Below are positions 1 to 11,060 of a DNA stretch of 64,000 bases, piece by piece. The stretch's first letter is position 1. Each line of letters opens with the position of its first letter. The stretch is from the NCBI RefSeq assembly GCF_051622035.1, contig NC_135355.1:5940001-6004000 (forward strand), given 5' to 3'. A program made the translations under genes and the position numbers. The notes under the pieces were generated by a model, which saw only the letters and a program-made list of their open reading frames with translations, had not been told where the DNA came from and searched no databases. This stretch comes from Arctopsyche grandis (lineage: Eukaryota; Arthropoda; Insecta; Trichoptera; Hydropsychidae).

Positions 1-45
1 ACACTGATTTGCGTAAAATTAACAATTTCTTTTTTATTTAAATAA

Positions 46-105
46 CTAGCTGTATTACCCGGCTTCGCTTGGTATTTGTAATAAAAACCGCTTAAACATG
101 ACTAA
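46..105 (-). mobile_element. Helitron 3' end fragment
   Basis: Read on the minus strand, this ends in a hairpin-forming CCGGG/GCGAAGC segment followed by ...ACAGCTAG, the layout of Helitron 3' termini (hairpin, short spacer, CTAG, then T). The same end occurs at 34519, 37174, 37249 and 52424 in this window. Only the terminal 60 bases or so are left here. Confidence 0.5.
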
Positions 106-146
106 TCTGCCTATAGTATGTAGATATCTATAGCATATTAAAAAAT

Positions 147-225
147 AATTTCTCTAGTGCCATAATTGAGGAAGGGAGAAGTCTAATACTTTTGTATGGA
201 CAAGGCGCTGGGGTCCAGCCCTATT
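147..225 (-). repeat. Dispersed single copy of the 257-bp satellite unit
   Basis: The reverse complement of this stretch matches the start of the tandem unit at 6190-7300 (GGACCCCAGCGCCTTGTCC, then the segment ending in the CAATTATGGCACTAGAG region). So the satellite unit also exists as a dispersed element. Bases 226-728 hold nothing I recognise: AT-rich with a short CpG-rich patch near 345-380. Confidence 0.7.
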
Positions 226-728
226 AACGACATACACTCAGGGAAGCTCTCAACTACTTTTATATTCAAAATAATCACGGGAACATAAAAAAATGTAAAT
301 TTTCTGAAAATAACGCATTCCCCATAAAAACACCCATTGCAAGCGCCGCGCGCTTTGTATGGGAATTTTCTAACGAAACGGCGACTTTGAATTCTCGTTT
401 AACAATCAAAACTAATCACAATCGACCCAAATAAACTTCAGTAAGTGATTATTGAGTGTTCATTTTTTTAAATAATAAAAAAATCAAAACTATTCTCGAA
501 AAAGAAATATTTATAAGAAAAAACCTATTTTTTCGAAATTTTTGTCAAGATAAATCGATTGGTTGGTAACACAGGATAGTGTTTGAAATTAATGAATTTT
601 TTTATGTAATTTTTCCTTGATACGACGAAAGTTTTCCACCAGGTCCATCGATGAAAATCCAAAATTAACATTTTTTGTTGAACTTCACAACTAAACTAAA
701 GTTTCTATTTGACAGCTTTCATGATGAT

Positions 729-1682
729 TAGAGACACGTATTTTGGGCACTTTGCTATAAATGCTTAATTGATGCTAAATTCGTAAAATATGCGAATAGA
801 TGCTAAAATAACAAACAAAAGTGAAATTTGCATAAAATTGATAGACAATTTAGAAGGGTCTTCCTATCCCTTTGCCCATTTATTATGTGAAGAAATTGAG
901 GGTATAAAACAGAGCTTGCAGTTTACCATAGACGGTGTTTTTCCTGTCGAAACCAAGCAACTGCTTTTGTCTACTACTTTAAACAAAAGAATACAGTTGG
1001 AGCTATGTATCCAAAAGGCTGCTCAAAAAAGCGTCTTAAAACTAGACTCGCACTCAAGACTAAATGAGACAAATCTATTCCTCCGAGCATTGAGTAAACT
1101 ATTCAATCTATCTGTGGCAAGTTCAAAATCTAATATTAATGTTAAAGAAACAGTTTTGTTTTTTAGAAACCTGCCATTGTTTAATGTATTAACAGAGGCT
1201 CAATGTTTGGATGGATATCAGCACTTTTTTAGAAAATTAAGAGAATATAAAAAGTGAATCCACGCCGGATATATTGCTATTATTGATGGCAACAAAATTT
1301 AGATATGAAGAGTTTGGTTGTGCCGCTCTACAATCTATTTGGTGTCCCGTCAATAGTGTGGATGCTGAAAGGTATTTTAGTAAATACAATATAATTGTTA
1401 CCGATCGCCGCACAAATCTCAAAAAAGAATCTGTAGAAATATGCTCCATGTTAAGTTTTAATCAATTTTAATTGGTGTTGTATTTTTATATTCATATTTT
1501 TTGTCTTTGTATTCATGTTTTTTTCATTGTAATTTTAATTTCAAAACATTTTTGAATTTTTCTATTATTTTTTAATTGTTGTATTGTCTTTTTATTATTT
1601 AAAATTAAACTCTTCATAAAAATATATGCAAAATGAAAATGATAGAATTGACAAAAATAGATGCCCAAAATACGGGTCTCTA
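729..1682 (+). mobile_element. Internally deleted hAT transposon with perfect 8-bp TSD
   Basis: The terminal inverted repeat reads TAGAGACACGTATTTTGGGC at the left; the right end, reversed, reads TAGAGACCCGTATTTTGGGC, a single mismatch. The element is flanked on both sides by ATGATGAT (721-728 and 1683-1690), an exact 8-bp target duplication, the hallmark of hAT insertion. The 954-bp body contains the C-terminal part of a hAT transposase, so it is a deletion derivative of an autonomous element. Confidence 0.85.
790..1471 (+). pseudogene. hAT transposase C-terminal fragment, frameshifted
   Basis: The frame at 790-1257 (155 codons) stops just after an A-rich run near 1247-1254. The reading continues one frame over, through 1471. 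The second part carries the hAT C-terminal dimerisation signature: an aromatic/acidic stretch, the SVDAERYFSKYN segment, then TDRRTNLKKESVE, matching the S-x-x-E-R-x-F-S ... RR-x-x-L pattern of the family. The catalytic N-terminal region and zinc finger are absent, so the product cannot be an active transposase. The frameshift sits in a homopolymer and could be decay or a base-calling error. It lies wholly inside the TSD-flanked element at 729-1682. Confidence 0.8.
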
Positions 1683-1889
1683 ATGATGATAATGAAAGTT
1701 TTATCCACATACATAAATTCTAGTCGAATTTTGCTACTATTATTCCATCGATGGAGTGCGCTATAGAAGCGTTGATCGACATTGAGAACGTTCAAATGAA
1801 CGTTTTATTTTTCAATCGTAACATTTGAAAAGTTTTAATCATATATACACACATGACGCAATTTTCGGTCAAAATATGGGAAAAGGTTT

Positions 1890-2290
1890 ATTATAAGTAG
1901 GCACGTAGGTAGAAAATTGTCGACGCGGAGCTCGATAAATGTCCGTGTCTGTTCTTTATCCTTTTATAATGCAAATTTGAAGTCCGAAAAGCGCCAAAAA
2001 AAATCTCATCATCAATCGTTAGTCGAACGCGGTTTTGGAGTCGAAAATAATTACATCAACCGTCGGTAACTGCCGTGTCTTCTAATTGTGAGAATAAATT
2101 CAAACGGAGAGGACACCCGAAAAAAATCCGACTTTTATCTCGCAGCCGGTGAAATATGGTCGTTAGTTGAATGTGATAAAAAATGGCAGATTTTAATTTG
2201 CGTTTAATGGAAAAATTCAATCGTTTGATGACCCGCGCGCGCACGCGAATTCTTTTCGGTCATTAAATCGCCGCGTTATTTATATCCTGT
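1890..2290. other. CpG-richer non-repetitive block, possible regulatory DNA
   Basis: This stretch is less AT-rich than its surroundings, contains CGACGCGGAGCTCG, GAACGCGG and CCGCGCGCGCACGCG, and does not match any repeat in the window. No convincing open frame or splice structure was found. It could be an enhancer or a non-coding exon of a gene outside the window. Bases 2300-3460 are AT-rich and I see no gene there. Confidence 0.2.
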
Positions 2291-3489
2291 TCGGAAGGTT
2301 TGACGTTTGGAAATTGATAAAAAAAAATACATAAATATTTTTTTCGGGGAGGAAAATACCCAATATTTAAATCTGCGTGGATTTGCATTCGAAGATTTAT
2401 TAAATTTGTTCATATTTCAGATGACAATCTTACGTAGGGGCTTAATTTATGAACGCGTTTGACACTGCATGGGGTTTTACGGGGCTTTAACCCCATTATG
2501 TGCATTTTTTTTTGACAGTTCATCGTATCCTCGTATGACTGGTGGTTATAAATGATCGTCAAAGTTTCCACTTTTAAAATAAAAAATAAGCGTTCCAATA
2601 ATACATACTCATAATTCAATGAGTTACAACATTTTATATCGAAAACCGTAGTATAATGAATATGTTATCTACATGTAAAAACATTTATTTATTTTATTTT
2701 ATTTATTATTTATTGATCTTAATTTTGTATGGAATTGTTGCATAAAATATTCAAATAACAACGACAGAAAGAACAGTTATATTATAAACAATTTAAAGAA
2801 TAGCAGAAATGATTCAACACCTCTTTATTTAAATATTATAAAAAAAAGCGTAGAAAAAATTGTACAAGTATAATATTTTCAAATAATCTTCTACAAATCT
2901 GTATAAAATATTTAAATTATTCTCGATTGAAAGATGAATCAAATGAAAACCTTAATATTAATAATGGTTATTATCGAAATCAAAATCATTTACTACATCA
3001 ACTACATGTTGTCAGATCATTTAATTATCCGAAGTATGTTTTATGGTCTGACAGCGATGCAAGTACTTATAAAAGTTGCCCTAGTTGGTTACTTATAAAG
3101 ATAATAATTCCAACGTATACAAAAAACCCATATAAAATTTGATAAACGGAACTTTCATTCACGACAACAAACAATAGCATAAACGTCGAAATTGTTGTAC
3201 AAACTTGTGGTTATTAAAACACAGATAGACCGCCTCCTATTAGAATTTTCCGATTTTTCTAGCTTAATTGTTGTGAAGGATCCAATAAATCAGTATCCCC
3301 TCATCAGTTTCTCTCAAATCCAAACTATTGAGATATCGAATTTTTTGAATCCTATAAAATGCTACCTATATAATATATTTCTCACAAATTTGCAGTGTAT
3401 CAAAATTTTTGGTGAGTGTCATTTTTAGTAAAGGTGGGTTTTTTTAGAGGTATTTTTTTATTTAAAATAAAATAAAACACATGGTATTG

Positions 3490-3795
3490 GCTGTAGTGTT
3501 GACTTTACTGAAAGATAATGTTATTCCATTAGTGTTTAAATATGAAATCAGGAATATGGCCGTGTCTGGTTTAAATAAAGCGAAATCTAGAAGTACAATT
3601 TTCAACCACTTTTTCGAGTAGCTGGGGCCGTATATCAGCAATAACGCGGCGAAGGCTTCCAAGTCGTCCATCGTCTCTGGTTTATAGGCGTAGACTAGCG
3701 ACTTCACATATCCCCACAGAATATAATCCATTTTTTTTAATCACATGATCCTGGAGGCCAATTCACTACCGTTAAATAGTAGCGCACGGTAAGTT
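3490..3795 (-). pseudogene. Mariner/IS630-type DDE transposase C-terminal remnant
   Basis: On the minus strand the frame from 3731 reads MDYILWGYVKSLVYAYKPET, matching the conserved 'D-L-T-P-x-D-Y-F-L-W-G-Y-x-K-S' block around the last catalytic acid of mariner/IS630 superfamily transposases. Sequence just upstream (about 3735-3790) continues the homology in another frame. Downstream residues decay through frameshifts. Only the C-terminal quarter is recognisable and no inverted repeat was found, so this is a dead fragment. Confidence 0.65.
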
Positions 3796-4140
3796 TTGCG
3801 AACTGAACCACGATTTTGGAAATAAATTTGTACTATTTGAAAATGTTGTTCTGATACAATTTTATTCATGGTAAAATTGAAAGTTAAATTAAGCACAAAT
3901 CAGCTGTTAACTGTTAAGTTGGCTGTTGTTAAAAAAAGTATTTGCTAATTTGAAAAACAAAAACTTAGTCTAATCATATCCTCATTTTAAAAAATATGAT
4001 ATATGTACATATGTATTAAAAGAGAATTACTAAAATACGTTCCGAACTTAAATCAAACTCCTAAAGACTCCTAAAAGAAAAATCGAACAAATTAATTAGA
4101 GATTCCTTCTTTTCAAACATATTGGCTGAAGTGTGGAATA

Positions 4141-4240
4141 GTCTGAAAACCTTAATTAAAAAAAAATCTGAAAACCTTAATTAAAATAATTTCTGAAAAC
4201 CTTAATTTAAATAATTTCTGAAAACCTTAATTAAAAAAAA
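4141..4240. repeat. Four-copy short tandem repeat
   Basis: The core TCTGAAAACCTTAATT recurs four times with variable A/T spacers, a period of about 23-28 bases. The flanks 3800-4140 and 4241-4460 are T- or A-rich without a credible gene; the open frames there are T-run artefacts. Confidence 0.75.
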
Positions 4241-4469
4241 ACTATATGTCTTTCTCAAATGTATCTAAAGATGTTTTTATAATTCTTCTTTTACCATACC
4301 TTTATTTATTCCTACGTTTTCGTTTTCTTCATTTTACTGTTCTATATTTTTATCTCTTCGTATTTTCTTTTTCTTGTTTACTTTTTTATCTTTTATTTTT
4401 ATTTTATTATTGTTATCTTGAAAGTTTTATTTTTTTTCTCATTTGATATACAAATACATACAGACATAT

Positions 4470-5400
4470 GTATATATCATTATCATTATCATCATCTACA
4501 GCCATTTACAATCCACTGGTGGATGAATGCCTCTCCAAAACGCTTCCACTCGTGTCTGTTTTGCGCAACTCTCATCCATCTTTCCCCACACATTTTCCTA
4601 ATTTCGTCTACCCATATTCCCTGTGGTCGTCCTTTTACCCTTATGAATTATCTCGGGTACCATTCAAGCACTTCTTTTGTCCACCTTTCGTCCACTCTTC
4701 TAGCCATGAAGCCCGCCCATTGCCATTTCAATCTCTTTACTCTATCTACTATGTCCACTACCTTTGTCATACTTCTCACTCACATATTCCGTTTCCTGTT
4801 TTTCCTCGTTATGCCAAGCATACAACGTTCCTTACTTTGATTGCATTGGACTTTGTGTAGCATTTTGGTGTTCAGTGTCCAAGTTTCACATCCATGTGTC
4901 ATCACTGGCAAAACGCATTGATCGAAGTTTTTTTCTTCAGGCAGAGTGGCATTTTTGATTTAAAAACAACATTCATTCGTCCAAATGCACTCCATTCTAA
5001 TTTCATACGTATCTTTATATCTTTATCTTTACTACCAGACATATCAATTATTTGATCTAAATATAAATAATTATTTATTACTTCTACTGGTTTATCATCT
5101 AATGAGATGCTATCAGGCATACAATATCTAACTATTGAACATTAGTTTGGTCTTATATTCGTTAATTTTTAATACTATTTTCCTACTTTCCCTGTCCAGC
5201 AGTATTAGTCTGTTAAATAGGTCAGCTGGATCACGAGCTATAAAAACTATATCGTCTGCGAACCGAAGGTGAATCAAGAAGCGACCGTTGATGCTTACTC
5301 CGGCTGTGTCCCATTTTAAGTTCCTGAACACGCCCTTAAGCACCGAATCGAATAGTTTAGGAGATATGGTGTATCCTTGCCTTAATCCTTTTCCTATTCT
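4470..5400 (-). pseudogene. Non-LTR retrotransposon (RTE-like) reverse transcriptase remnant
   Basis: On the minus strand, 5343-5128 encodes the RT catalytic region: HLRFADDIVFIA contains the FADD form of the YxDD box, preceded by the WDTAGVSING segment. The frame then breaks and resumes at 5120-4902 (NNYLYLDQIIDMSGSKDKDI, the usual LGQ-like motif after the catalytic box). The 3' part down to about 4500 reads in several frames as the 'thumb' with CETWTLNTKM-like residues. It ends near 4475-4495 in a (TGATAA)-type tail. Multiple frameshifts make it inactive. Related 3' fragments lie at 15290-15505 and 54690-54985. Confidence 0.8.
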
Positions 5401-6180
5401 AAATCTATATGTACCTGAAAAAAAGTTTAATCGAAGCTGTGGCGTTCTTATATATTGCAGCTAACAGCCACATAGGTTTCCAGTACCTAGGCACAATGGC
5501 CGTTGATATTCGTTGGCGCGCTCGATTAGTTCGCCGACTACTTGGAGATGGTCCATTGTGCTATATAAGTATAAGTTGGGTCTATCAACTTTGGCGCCTC
5601 CCCCAAGTAATAAATATGTGTCGTCTTGGGATATATGATGCAATAAAAAATAAGTACATTTGTATGTACATATATATAATAAGAACATAAAGCAAATAAA
5701 ATTGAAGCTAAATGAAAATCGGGATAATATTTCAGAAAAAAGTATGGGGATGGTTTCACGACTCAAAACGCCATTTCGACTCCATCCCGCCTCACTTCTA
5801 CCCCTGACTACACACAGTGCCGATCTTACACTCAATGGCGCCCTTGGGCAATTGTTTCTTACACCCTTATAAAAAATAATTGGATTACCATCCTCCTTTT
5901 TCCGGGTTTAGAACCTTGCTACTGTTTCAGACAGTGACAGAAAAAGCATAGCAACACAAATGTTTGGATATAATTCTTGTAAATTATGCTGTTTTATAAG
6001 ATTTATTACAATGAGTGGATTCATTTTACCTTGAACTTTATTTGAAAGAAGTGCTTTTCAATTGATAACTTTTCATGGCTAATAATATCATATTTTGAAA
6101 TTCTCAATGAGCTTAATTTGAAGATCGGCCGTTTCCAGTAGATTGTTTACAAAATACAAAAACCCCCACATCTTTGAATA
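5400..6180. other. Intergenic, no gene recognised
   Basis: Two short segments resemble transposon debris (TTTGGCGCC-type patches near 5590 and 5845), but no inverted repeat or coding domain could be established. Overlapping short frames on both strands here have no recognisable domain. Confidence 0.3.
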
Positions 6181-6189
6181 TTCGTTTAA

Positions 6190-7300
6190 GAGGGCTGGAC
6201 ACCAGCGCCTTGTCCATACAAACGTACTATACTTCTCCCTTCCTCAATTATGGCACCAGAGAAATTATTTTTATGATATGTAATGAGTTGATGAATGATT
6301 CGTTGATTCGTCGATAACGTAGGTTGGGGCTATCTATCTCTTACATCATAATGTAACCCTGACACATGGTAAGGATCTTTCAAATCTCTCAAATTCGAAG
6401 TTGACGAATTGATTTTAATTTTTTCCATCTTTCGACTTTCCATTAAGAGGGCTAGACACCAGCGCCTTGTCCATACAAACGTACTATACTTCTCCCTTCC
6501 TCAATTATGGCACCAGAGAAATTATTTTTATGATATGTAATGAGTTGATGAATGATTCGTTGATTCGTCGTTAACGTAGGTTGGGGCTATCTATCTCTTA
6601 CATCATAATGTAACCCTGACACATGGTAAGGATCTTTCAAATCTCTCAAATTCGAAGTTGACGAATTGATTTTAATTTTTTCCATCTTTCGACTTTCCAT
6701 TAAGAGGGCTAGACACCAGCGCCTTGTCCATACAAACGTACTATACTTCTCCCTTCCTCAATTATGGCACCAGAGAAATTATTTTTATGATATGTAATGA
6801 GTTGATGAATGATTCGTTGATTCGTCGATAACGTAGGTTGGGGCTATCTATCTCTTACATCATAATGTAACCCTGACACATGGTAAGGATCTTTCAAATC
6901 TCTCAAATTCGAAGTTGACGAATTGATTTTAATTTTTTCCATCTTTCGACTTTCCATTAAGAGGGCTAGACACCAGCGCCTTGTCCATACAAACGTACTA
7001 TACTTCTCCCTTCCTCAATTATGGCACCAGAGAAATTATTTTTATGATATGTAATGAGTTGATGAATGATTCGTTGATTCGTCGTTAACGTAGGTTGGGG
7101 TTATCTATCTCTTACATCATAATGTAACCCTGACATATGGTAAGGATCTTTCAAATCTCTCAAATTCGAGTTGACGAATTGATTTTAATTTTTTCCATCT
7201 TTCGACTTTCCATTAAGAGGGCTGGACACCAGCGCCTTGTCCATACAAACGTACTATACTTCTCCCTTCCAAAATTATGGCACCAGAGAAATTATTTTTT
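6190..7300 (+). repeat. 257-bp tandem satellite array, about 4.3 units
   Basis: Units begin with GAGGGCT(A/G)GACACCAGCGCC at 6190, 6447, 6704, 6961 and 7217, giving spacings of 257, 257, 257 and 256 bases. Adjacent units differ by only a few bases (for example GTCGATAACG versus GTCGTTAACG, alternating between units). The fifth unit is truncated after about 75 bases. An inverted diverged copy sits at 147-225. No coding potential. Confidence 0.95.
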
Positions 7301-7637
7301 ACTATGCGATGGATATCCACCATTGGGGTGCATCTATCGTTTTATTTTTTTGATTAATTATTTTTTATAGGAGCTAGAAGCCGCCAAACATATATAAAAT
7401 CGCCTCTTTTTTACACCCACGAAAAGAGTCCAGCATGCTTATTTAACGGTCGATTTAAAAAAAAATACGCCAATAGTTGCACAGAAAATATCTTTCTCAT
7501 ACCGCTGATGAATTTTTTTTAAAATTGGTCCAGTTTTGGAGGAGAAAATAGGAGAATACGAAACCTCGATTTTGTCGATTTAAAATACGTATTATCTGGT
7601 GGAAGCGCGACTGTCGCATTCACTCAATATATAAAAA

Positions 7638-7834
7638 TATATCATGTTTTCTTAAAACTCTACGATTTTCCGGGGCCCAGAATTTTAGTTTCTCCAGGAT
7701 AGCGGGATTGTGAATCTCTCCTCTAAGTAATTTTACGAAATTTTACGAAATGTTTCCCAAGAAATAAATCTCTTCTCTTTGCCAGGGAGTTGAAACCCAA
7801 AGATCCAAAGACAAAGGCACTAGGGAACAGATAT

Positions 7835-7923
<89 letters not shown>

Positions 7924-8046
7924 GAATCTCTCCTCTAAGTAATTTTACGAAATTTTACGAAATGTTTCCCAAGAAATAAATCTCTTCTCTTTGCCAGGGA
8001 GTTGAAACCCAAAGATCCAAAGACAAAGGCACTAGGGAACAGATAT

Positions 8047-8116
<70 letters not shown>

Positions 8117-8318
8117 ATATCTGTTCCCTAGTGCCTTTGTCTTTGGATCTTTGGGTTTCAACTCCCTGGCAAAGAGAAGAGATTTATTTCTTGGGAAACA
8201 TTTCGTAAAATTTCGTAAAATTACTTAGAGGAGAGATTCACAATCCCGCTATCCTGGAGAAACTAAAATTCTGGGCCCCGGAAAATCGTAGAGTTTTAAG
8301 AAAACATGATATATTTTT
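7638..8318. repeat. Large palindromic repeat with (TA)n cores, from LINE sequence
   Basis: A left arm (about 7638-7858) runs into a (TA)n tract. A second direct copy of its inner part restarts at 7921 and enters another (TA)n tract at about 8048. From about 8113 to 8318 the same sequence returns as reverse complement. For example TGTGAATCTCTCCTCTAAG at 7921 pairs with CTTAGAGGAGAGATTCACA near 8225. The mirrored arms give identical peptides on both strands, which is an artefact of symmetry. The right arm is colinear with LINE coding sequence that continues to 8461. Confidence 0.9.
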
Positions 8319-8672
8319 GCCAATTAGGGCTAAATCAAACGTGCTCATGAACTCCCCCCTCTCGAGAGCTGTTCGACTCCTTAACTTACTGGCACATTAC
8401 TTGGACCTATTCGATGCCAGTTATGTTGAGTTGGTGGAACACATCCTAAATAGCACGATATAAATTTTTCAATCTTATTTCTTTGTTTTTATTTTGTGTA
8501 CATATTTTTTACTTGATTTTTATTATTTTTTTATGATGTTTTTTTTGTAATTTTTATGATTTTTATTATTTGTATTATAATCACATTGACGCTTTGGGGC
8601 AACCTGTCAAGTCTCTGTGGTATTGATTTTTTTAAATAAAATAAAATAAAAAAAAATAAAAAATAAATTAAA

Positions 8673-8690
<18 letters not shown>
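8224..8690 (+). pseudogene. LINE 3' end: ORF2 C-terminus, 3' UTR and A-rich tail
   Basis: From 8229 the plus strand is open to a TAA near 8461. It encodes GEIHNPAILEKLKFWAP, then LMNSPLSRAVRLLNLLAH, typical of the C-terminal end of insect non-LTR retrotransposons (W-x-P ... N-S-P-L-x-R-x-x-R-x-x-N). The frame is followed by a T-rich 3' UTR and an A-rich tail ending in (TA)n at about 8680-8720. The upstream part is fused into the palindrome. It is a 5'-truncated copy. Confidence 0.7.
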
Positions 8691-8720
<30 letters not shown>

Positions 8721-8776
8721 ATATATATTGTCGCATTCACTCAATATATATATCGAAGAAAGGAACAGCAACAAAG

Positions 8777-8965
8777 TTGTTAACTGTTCAAAGAATCTTC
8801 CATAAATATATTAAAGCAGAAAATAGTGTAAAAAATCTTTGGAGAATATCGAAAAAAGTATGCGATGTTACAGAGGATTTGTATAGCACAAGATTTAAAC
8901 TGTGGCTACCACTAGAAAACGTTGATTATAATACAAAAAGGAATCCGCCGTCACCCAATGAATAG
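8777..8965 (+). other. Unassigned 62-codon open frame
   Basis: This short frame (starts MLTVQRIFHKYIKAENSV) has amino-acid composition plausible for coding DNA but no motif I recognise. It sits between a LINE tail and TTTGGCGCT-type repeat sequence. It may be transposon debris. Confidence 0.15.
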
Positions 8966-8999
8966 AATTTGCCGAGTACAAATGTTTAAAAAGTAGAGC

Positions 9000-9530
9000 T
9001 GCCTTTGGCGCTATAATCTAAAATTTTGTAGGGCCTTTGGCGCTCTAATTTTAAATTTTAAAGCACCTTTGTCGCATCGAGTGGCACCCCAAATAATTTG
9101 GTCCCACACACACACACACTGGGTTCGCTGAAAAGCCATCGAAACCAGTCCAAAGCCACCGAAGAACTCCACGACAGAAAGCGAAACCGGCGACAGCACA
9201 AGCCCACAATTAAAACGACAGTCCCATTGTGCTGAAAGATGACGATCACTCCAGCACGCAACCCAACCTCTCAACAGGACAAATTGCCAGGTGGTGTGAT
9301 CATGGCGGAGCAGAGCCACGATATTAATTAGGCACGCCATAATTACACGTTTTCATATGGAATGGTAATGTTAAAAGCGTGCCGTGAAAATGGGCATGGG
9401 TGAATGCTCCAACTGGAGCATTTAGAGCAGTTGAGATGGCCGACAGTGCACCGACTCGAGTATGTCCCATAATGTCGAAACGGTAGCACGCGTTCGGTTA
9501 ACCCAACACTTCAGATTTCAATAGTCTGTG
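9000..9530. other. Intergenic, partly repeat-like
   Basis: Tandem CTTTGGCGCT patches at 9002-9042 suggest transposon debris. The remainder (9100-9530) is less AT-rich and non-repetitive and could hold upstream control sequence for the gene at 12392. No gene seen. Confidence 0.2.
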
Positions 9531-9539
9531 TTTGTTCGT

Positions 9540-9803
9540 CTGAAAGTTCAGTGGATCCGTGTCGTTATGTTACAGCATGATTTACATTGTTAAAATTTCG
9601 TCGTAAATAATTTCGTTTACTTAGCAGGTACGGAATTTATCGCGCGTCTTGTAACGGCGCTTAGCAAACATGAAATTCGATGTGGATTAATTCATAAGCA
9701 AAAACGAAATGTGAAGTAAAAACACTATTAAAAAATCAAACTTTCGTCCAGAAAATAAGCAGAAGTGTATCCTTCAAACATCAACATACATACTGTATAA
9801 AGT
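9540..9803 (+). promoter_or_regulatory. Possible 5' UTR exon and promoter for the 12392 gene
   Basis: A TCAGTGG initiator-like motif near 9548 is followed by about 250 bases ending AGT|GTAAGTA, a strong splice donor at 9804. The coding exon at 12392 is immediately preceded by a pyrimidine-rich tract and TAG, so its ATG lies exactly at an acceptor and an upstream non-coding exon is expected. The joining intron (9804-12391) would contain a LINE, a SINE and a hAT MITE. The link is inferred. Confidence 0.35.
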
Positions 9804-9856
9804 GTAAGTAAATAATGTATATTGCAAAAAGTCTTATCTAATATTATACATCGTAT

Positions 9857-10570
9857 TTTTTGATTTTTAAATGCTTTTTATTATTAAGAAATTATATTCA
9901 CAATACATCTTATATCTATTTTAATAGCTACTGATCTACTGATCATTTTCTATTTTACAATTTAATTTAATTTGGTTAGTAATCATAGTATTATATTATT
10001 CTAATTTTAATCTACAGCATAATAGGAAAAAGAGTTCAAAAACCTATTTACAATCCTTATAAATGTTCATAATACATCTAATACATAATATTAAATAAAG
10101 ACTGTGTTTAGGTAATCTGTGTGTTATACCTGAAGGGTATAGACATTTTGTTGTAATCACCGAGACTCTTCACAAGTGTGTTAGTATGGTTATTAGTGAT
10201 TCTGTCATAGAATCTACTGGTTAGTTTGTTAGTAATGTCTGTAACAAACGGAATATTATAAATGGCATGCAGTTTTTTCAAGTTAGTATATATGGGTGTA
10301 TTATAAATTATTTTTAGGGATTTATTTTGTATTACTTGGAGCTTGGAAAGATTAGTATTCGAGGCGTTATTCCATACAGGTGAAGCATAGGTTAATAATG
10401 GTTATATGAGCGCGCGATATAATTTTATTTTATTTTGAGTTGATAAAGAACTATGGCGATTAAATATTGGATATATTGAGGATATACCCCGCATCGCCTT
10501 GCATTTCGCTGCCTCAATGTGAGGTGCCCATCTCATTCTTTTATTGAACGTTACTCCAAAATATTTTATC
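9857..10570 (-). pseudogene. Jockey-like LINE, 5'-truncated C-terminal ORF2 plus 3' UTR
   Basis: On the minus strand, the segment from 10570 reads GVTFNKRMRWAPHIEAAK, then continues as QVIQNKSLKIIYNTPIYT and similar, the 'Y-L-G-V-x-L-D-x-x-L-x-W' and 'Q-x-K-x-L-R' signatures after the RT domain of Jockey/CR1-type elements. The 3' UTR (about 9857-10110) is repeated at 33463-33712, 39063-39360 and 50973-51237, and in split form at 43370-44180. Stops and missing 5' parts show it is dead. Confidence 0.75.
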
Positions 10571-10626
10571 TAAACATCATATGCAATATCTTACGATATT
10601 TTTGATAGATACATATATCTACGTAC

Positions 10627-11060
10627 ATACATACTATAGCCAGCAGCATAGCTCGGACGTTAAGCTTCTGCTTACCGTCAAGAAGGTGCCGGGTTCTATC
10701 CCTGAATGAAAATGAATTTTTCAGAGTATGCTGTTGGTCAGACCTGGATTTGTGACTCCAGGTTGATCGTTTCCTATCAGAGTTTGCCAATTTTCTCTGA
10801 TTTCATTGTTGAAACGGTTCCCGGAAAAAAAAAATTGGCTAAAAATCCTTCCTACCTACTATGTCACCACTATTTGAAATTTGATGGATGTACAATAAAA
10901 ATTTATGTACAATTCATAGATGTCTCGTTAATTTGCGAGTTTTTTCAGTGTCTCGCAATTCAACGACTTATAATAAAAAATGCTGCATTTGTATTTGTAA
11001 TTGGCCAGGAAGGCGCATTGGGATTTACCTGTAAGGCCTTCCTGGTATATATGTAAAATA
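10627..11060 (+). mobile_element. tRNA-derived SINE, full length
   Basis: The head has a tRNA-like B box (GGTTCTATCCC near 10692) and an A-box-like TAGCTCGGACG. The body carries the family signature GACCTGGATTTGTGACTCCA and TCGTTTCCTATCAGAGTTTG, then GAAACGGTTCC. The 3' end is a perfect 10-bp hairpin, CCAGGAAGGC at 11005 with GCCTTCCTGG ending at 11045, followed by an A-rich tail. About ten related copies occur in the window on both strands. It would be transcribed by RNA polymerase III and moved by a partner LINE. Confidence 0.85.

Noticed and set aside
4246-4860. Plus-strand open frames of 66-140 codons
   Set aside because: Antisense to the LINE remnant or T-rich; the minus-strand reading carries the conserved RT residues.
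7955-8208. Identical 68-aa open frames on opposite strands
   Set aside because: They are the two sides of a palindrome with a (TA)n centre; the Tyr/Ile run is microsatellite translation, not a protein.
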